Positions 21,246 to 23,243 of a stretch of 23,243 bases of DNA are shown piece by piece (position 1 is the first letter of the stretch; the number at the start of each line of letters is the position of its first letter). The stretch is taken from assembly GCA_035649895.1 (NCBI GenBank), contig DASRIS010000182.1:1-23243 (forward strand), written 5' to 3'. The stretch comes from DASSUC01 sp035649895 (GTDB lineage Bacteria; Actinomycetota; Actinomycetes; Mycobacteriales; Micromonosporaceae). Below the pieces are notes generated by a model. That model was given only the letters and a program-made list of their open reading frames with translations, made no database searches and had not been told where the DNA came from. The translations under genes and the position numbers were made by a program.

Positions 21246-23243
21246 TCAGCCCCGACGAGCGGGCGGCGCTGTCCGCATTGAGCTTCAACCCGGCGCCAAC
21301 CCCGGACGACGTGTGGCGGCCATCGCCGTACAACGTGCCGGAGCTGCACGAACGAGTGGTCCAGGAGATCCTCAGCGGCGTCAACAAGGCGCGCACCGGC
21401 GACGACGTCACCCCACTCGGAGTGGCCATGCAGGGCCGGGCCGGTGCGGGCAAGACGCACCTGCTCGGCGCGGTACGCGAGAAGATCCAGCGCGACGGCG
21501 GCTATTTCTTCCTGGTCAACCTGATAAATGGCAAGACGTTCTGGGAGAGCACGGCCCTGTGCATCGTCGAGAGCATGGGGCAAGATGCGATCGGCTGGGG
21601 GACCCAGCTCAAGACGTTCCTCCGCCGGCTCACCGCGCAGCTCGGTCTTCCGTCCGAGGTACGCGATGCAGTCGCCGGAAACGCACCGCTGGCCCGTGAG
21701 CACCTGGATACCTTCATCACAGCCCTGCGGGTACTCAACCGTGACGTGGGGCGGGAGTGTCGAGACACCGCGCGGGCGCTGGTGCTGATCGGCGCGCTCA
21801 GCTTCGAGGCGCAGGATGTTGGATACGCCCACCTGATCTCCGAGCCAGGCGACCCTTCCGACCGAGCAGCGTGGGGACTCTCGCCAGCATCCCGGAACCC
21901 GCAGCAGATCGTCCGCGACATCTCCCGGCTGGTCGCCCTGACGCTCAGCCCAACCGTCATCGCCATCGACCAGCTCGACACGCTCTTCGCCCAGACCAAC
22001 ACCTCGCTGCTCAACCGGCACGAGGGGCTGGAGGACGCTCACGCCAAGCTGGTCGGCCCAGTCGCCGACGGGCTACTAACACTTCGCGATATCACCCGGC
22101 GGACGCTCATCGTGGTGTCGTGTCTGCCTGACACCTGGGTGCTGCTGGCAAAGAGCGCGCCCACCCCGGTCGTCGACCGGTTCCGGTCGGCCGGCCTTCC
22201 CGACCGGATCCTCAACGCCGAGATCGGACAGGCGATCATCGCGAAGCGGTTCATCGCAGCCTTCGCCGAGCGGCGCTTCTCGGCTCCCTATCCGACCTGG
22301 CCAGTCAGGCCCGATGCCTTCAACGACGCACTCGATCTCACCCCGCGGGCTCTGCTACGCCGTGTCGACCACCACATCAGATGGTGCCTCGACCATGACG
22401 AGATCATCGAGATGGACAGCCTCGCCGAAGACAGCGGCGGTGTGCCAGGCGGGCCGGTCGGTTCGAAGAACGATGGCGGCTCAACGGACAAAGGTGTGGA
22501 AGTCGACCTCACGCCGCTGGACGACCGCTTTGACGAGCTTGTTTCCGCGGCCGACGTTAACGCCGCGCTCGACCCGACGACCGAGGATGCGCTGGTACCG
22601 GCGCTCCTCGGTGCCGGCCTCGCCGCATGGATTGACGAGCAGGCGCCCAGTGGGGCGACGTATAAGCATGACCCGCTGCCCAGCAAGAAGCCCGCGCTGC
22701 ACGCTCGCCTGATCCAGGTGCTGGACGAGGCGACGGAGAACGAGGCCCACTGGGGTTTCCGGGCGATCGCCAGTACCAGTGCGATAGCGGTGATCAGCCG
22801 GGTCAAGGCGGCCTGCACCATGGCCGGCCTCGATTTGGAGATCCCGCAGCGCAGGTTGGTGTTGCTGCGTGACGGTAAGTGGCCGAGCGGGAAGCGTACC
22901 AAGGAGGTTCTTGACGCGTTTGTCGCAGCCGGCGGCGTCTTTCATGTGGTCTCCAACGATGATCTTAAGGTCTTCGCCGCGTTACGGGAGATGAGCGCCG
23001 TATCGGACACTCGCTTCCAGGCGTGGCTGGCCGAACGCAGACCGGCGAGCCGCACCAAACTCTTCCGCGACGTGCTGGGCGGCCAGGTCACAGCGTCTAA
23101 GACAGCCCCGCAGTCCGACCCCGGCCAGCCAATGCCAGGGACGTACGGCACCTCGGCGGCAGTCGGGACGGAGTGGCAGAACTCTACCGGGAGCGCGGTC
23201 GGGAATGGGCCGTCGATCAACGTCGGATACACAGTGGAGGGTC
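21242..23243 (+). CDS. P-loop (AAA/STAND-like) ATPase of unknown family, 3' end beyond window
   Basis: The frame opens at ATG 21242, overlapping the winged-helix stop (ATGA), and stays open for 667 codons to the window edge. Walker A is GRAGAGKT (65-72), preceded by VAMQ; Walker B is VIAIDQLDTLF (239-249), and a sensor-1-like strand RTLIVVSCLPDTW follows. Residues about 330-365 (TPRALLRRVDHHIRWCL) look like the helical lid seen in ORC/Cdc6-like ATPases. A second region (about 520-600) contains ISRVKAACTMAGLDLEIPQR, then RLVLLRDGKWPSGKRTKEVL, resembling a nucleic-acid or nuclease accessory fold that I cannot name. The last 50 visible residues are Gly/Ser/Thr-rich, probably a linker to another domain. 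As the largest subunit of a nuclease/winged-helix/ATPase operon it may be the sensor or motor of a defence system; that is inference. Confidence 0.85.
   Translation, partial: MISPDERAALSALSFNPAPTPDDVWRPSPYNVPELHERVVQEILSGVNKARTGDDVTPLGVAMQGRAGAGKTHLLGAVREKIQRDGGYFFLVNLINGKTFWESTALCIVESMGQDAIGWGTQLKTFLRRLTAQLGLPSEVRDAVAGNAPLAREHLDTFITALRVLNRDVGRECRDTARALVLIGALSFEAQDVGYAHLISEPGDPSDRAAWGLSPASRNPQQIVRDISRLVALTLSPTVIAIDQLDTLFAQTNTSLLNRHEGLEDAHAKLVGPVADGLLTLRDITRRTLIVVSCLPDTWVLLAKSAPTPVVDRFRSAGLPDRILNAEIGQAIIAKRFIAAFAERRFSAPYPTWPVRPDAFNDALDLTPRALLRRVDHHIRWCLDHDEIIEMDSLAEDSGGVPGGPVGSKNDGGSTDKGVEVDLTPLDDRFDELVSAADVNAALDPTTEDALVPALLGAGLAAWIDEQAPSGATYKHDPLPSKKPALHARLIQVLDEATENEAHWGFRAIASTSAIAVISRVKAACTMAGLDLEIPQRRLVLLRDGKWPSGKRTKEVLDAFVAAGGVFHVVSNDDLKVFAALREMSAVSDTRFQAWLAERRPASRTKLFRDVLGGQVTASKTAPQSDPGQPMPGTYGTSAAVGTEWQNSTGSAVGNGPSINVGYTVEG

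Overview
The window is high-GC DNA with frequent GTG starts, SD motifs of the AGGAGG type and very dense coding. This fits an actinomycete, probably of the Micromonosporaceae; the family placement is an inference from style and gene types, not from a marker gene. No rRNA, tRNA or CRISPR array was seen.

Layout. (1) 1-3326: envelope/lipid genes. A YihY/BrkB-type membrane protein (cut by the left edge) and a two-HKD phospholipase D-family protein are read leftward; a diacylglycerol-kinase-family lipid kinase is read rightward. (2) 3327-4542: a secreted M23 (LasA-like) peptidase with its own sigma70-type promoter, a structured 5' leader and a strong intrinsic terminator. (3) 4543-5764: a poorly coding, partly AT-richer stretch holding what look like decayed genes. 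(4) 5765-18586: a compact specialised-metabolism locus. A large LAL/LuxR regulator converges on a seven-gene leftward operon: MFS exporter, cytochrome P450, MmgE/PrpD protein, VlmB-like diiron protein, small membrane protein, DUF2156 aminoacyl-tRNA transferase-like protein and thioester-reductase-like SDR. Several of these genes are joined by 4-bp or longer overlaps. An ECF-type sigma factor and a macrolide-type glycosyltransferase, joined by a TGATG overlap, are read divergently. (5) 18530-23243: a nuclease-rich accessory region. It holds a Uma2-family endonuclease, then a rightward operon of a DUF559-like nuclease fusion, a double winged-helix protein and a P-loop ATPase that runs off the right edge.

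Main result. The DUF2156 + small membrane protein + VlmB-like diiron protein + MmgE/PrpD set mirrors the VlmA/VlmO/VlmB/VlmK core of valanimycin biosynthesis. In that pathway an aminoacyl-tRNA donates serine to an N-alkylhydroxylamine, a membrane protein rearranges the ester to an N-N bond, a diiron enzyme makes the azoxy group, and a kinase/lyase pair removes water. This window therefore probably encodes an azoxy-type (N-N bonded) natural product. Its P450, acyl-reductase and glycosyltransferase differ from the valanimycin enzyme set and point to a different, perhaps glycosylated, product. Amine-forming, flavin N-hydroxylase and dedicated seryl-tRNA synthetase genes are not visible here.

The right-end nuclease/winged-helix/ATPase operon looks like a mobile or anti-phage type system that I cannot match to a named family.
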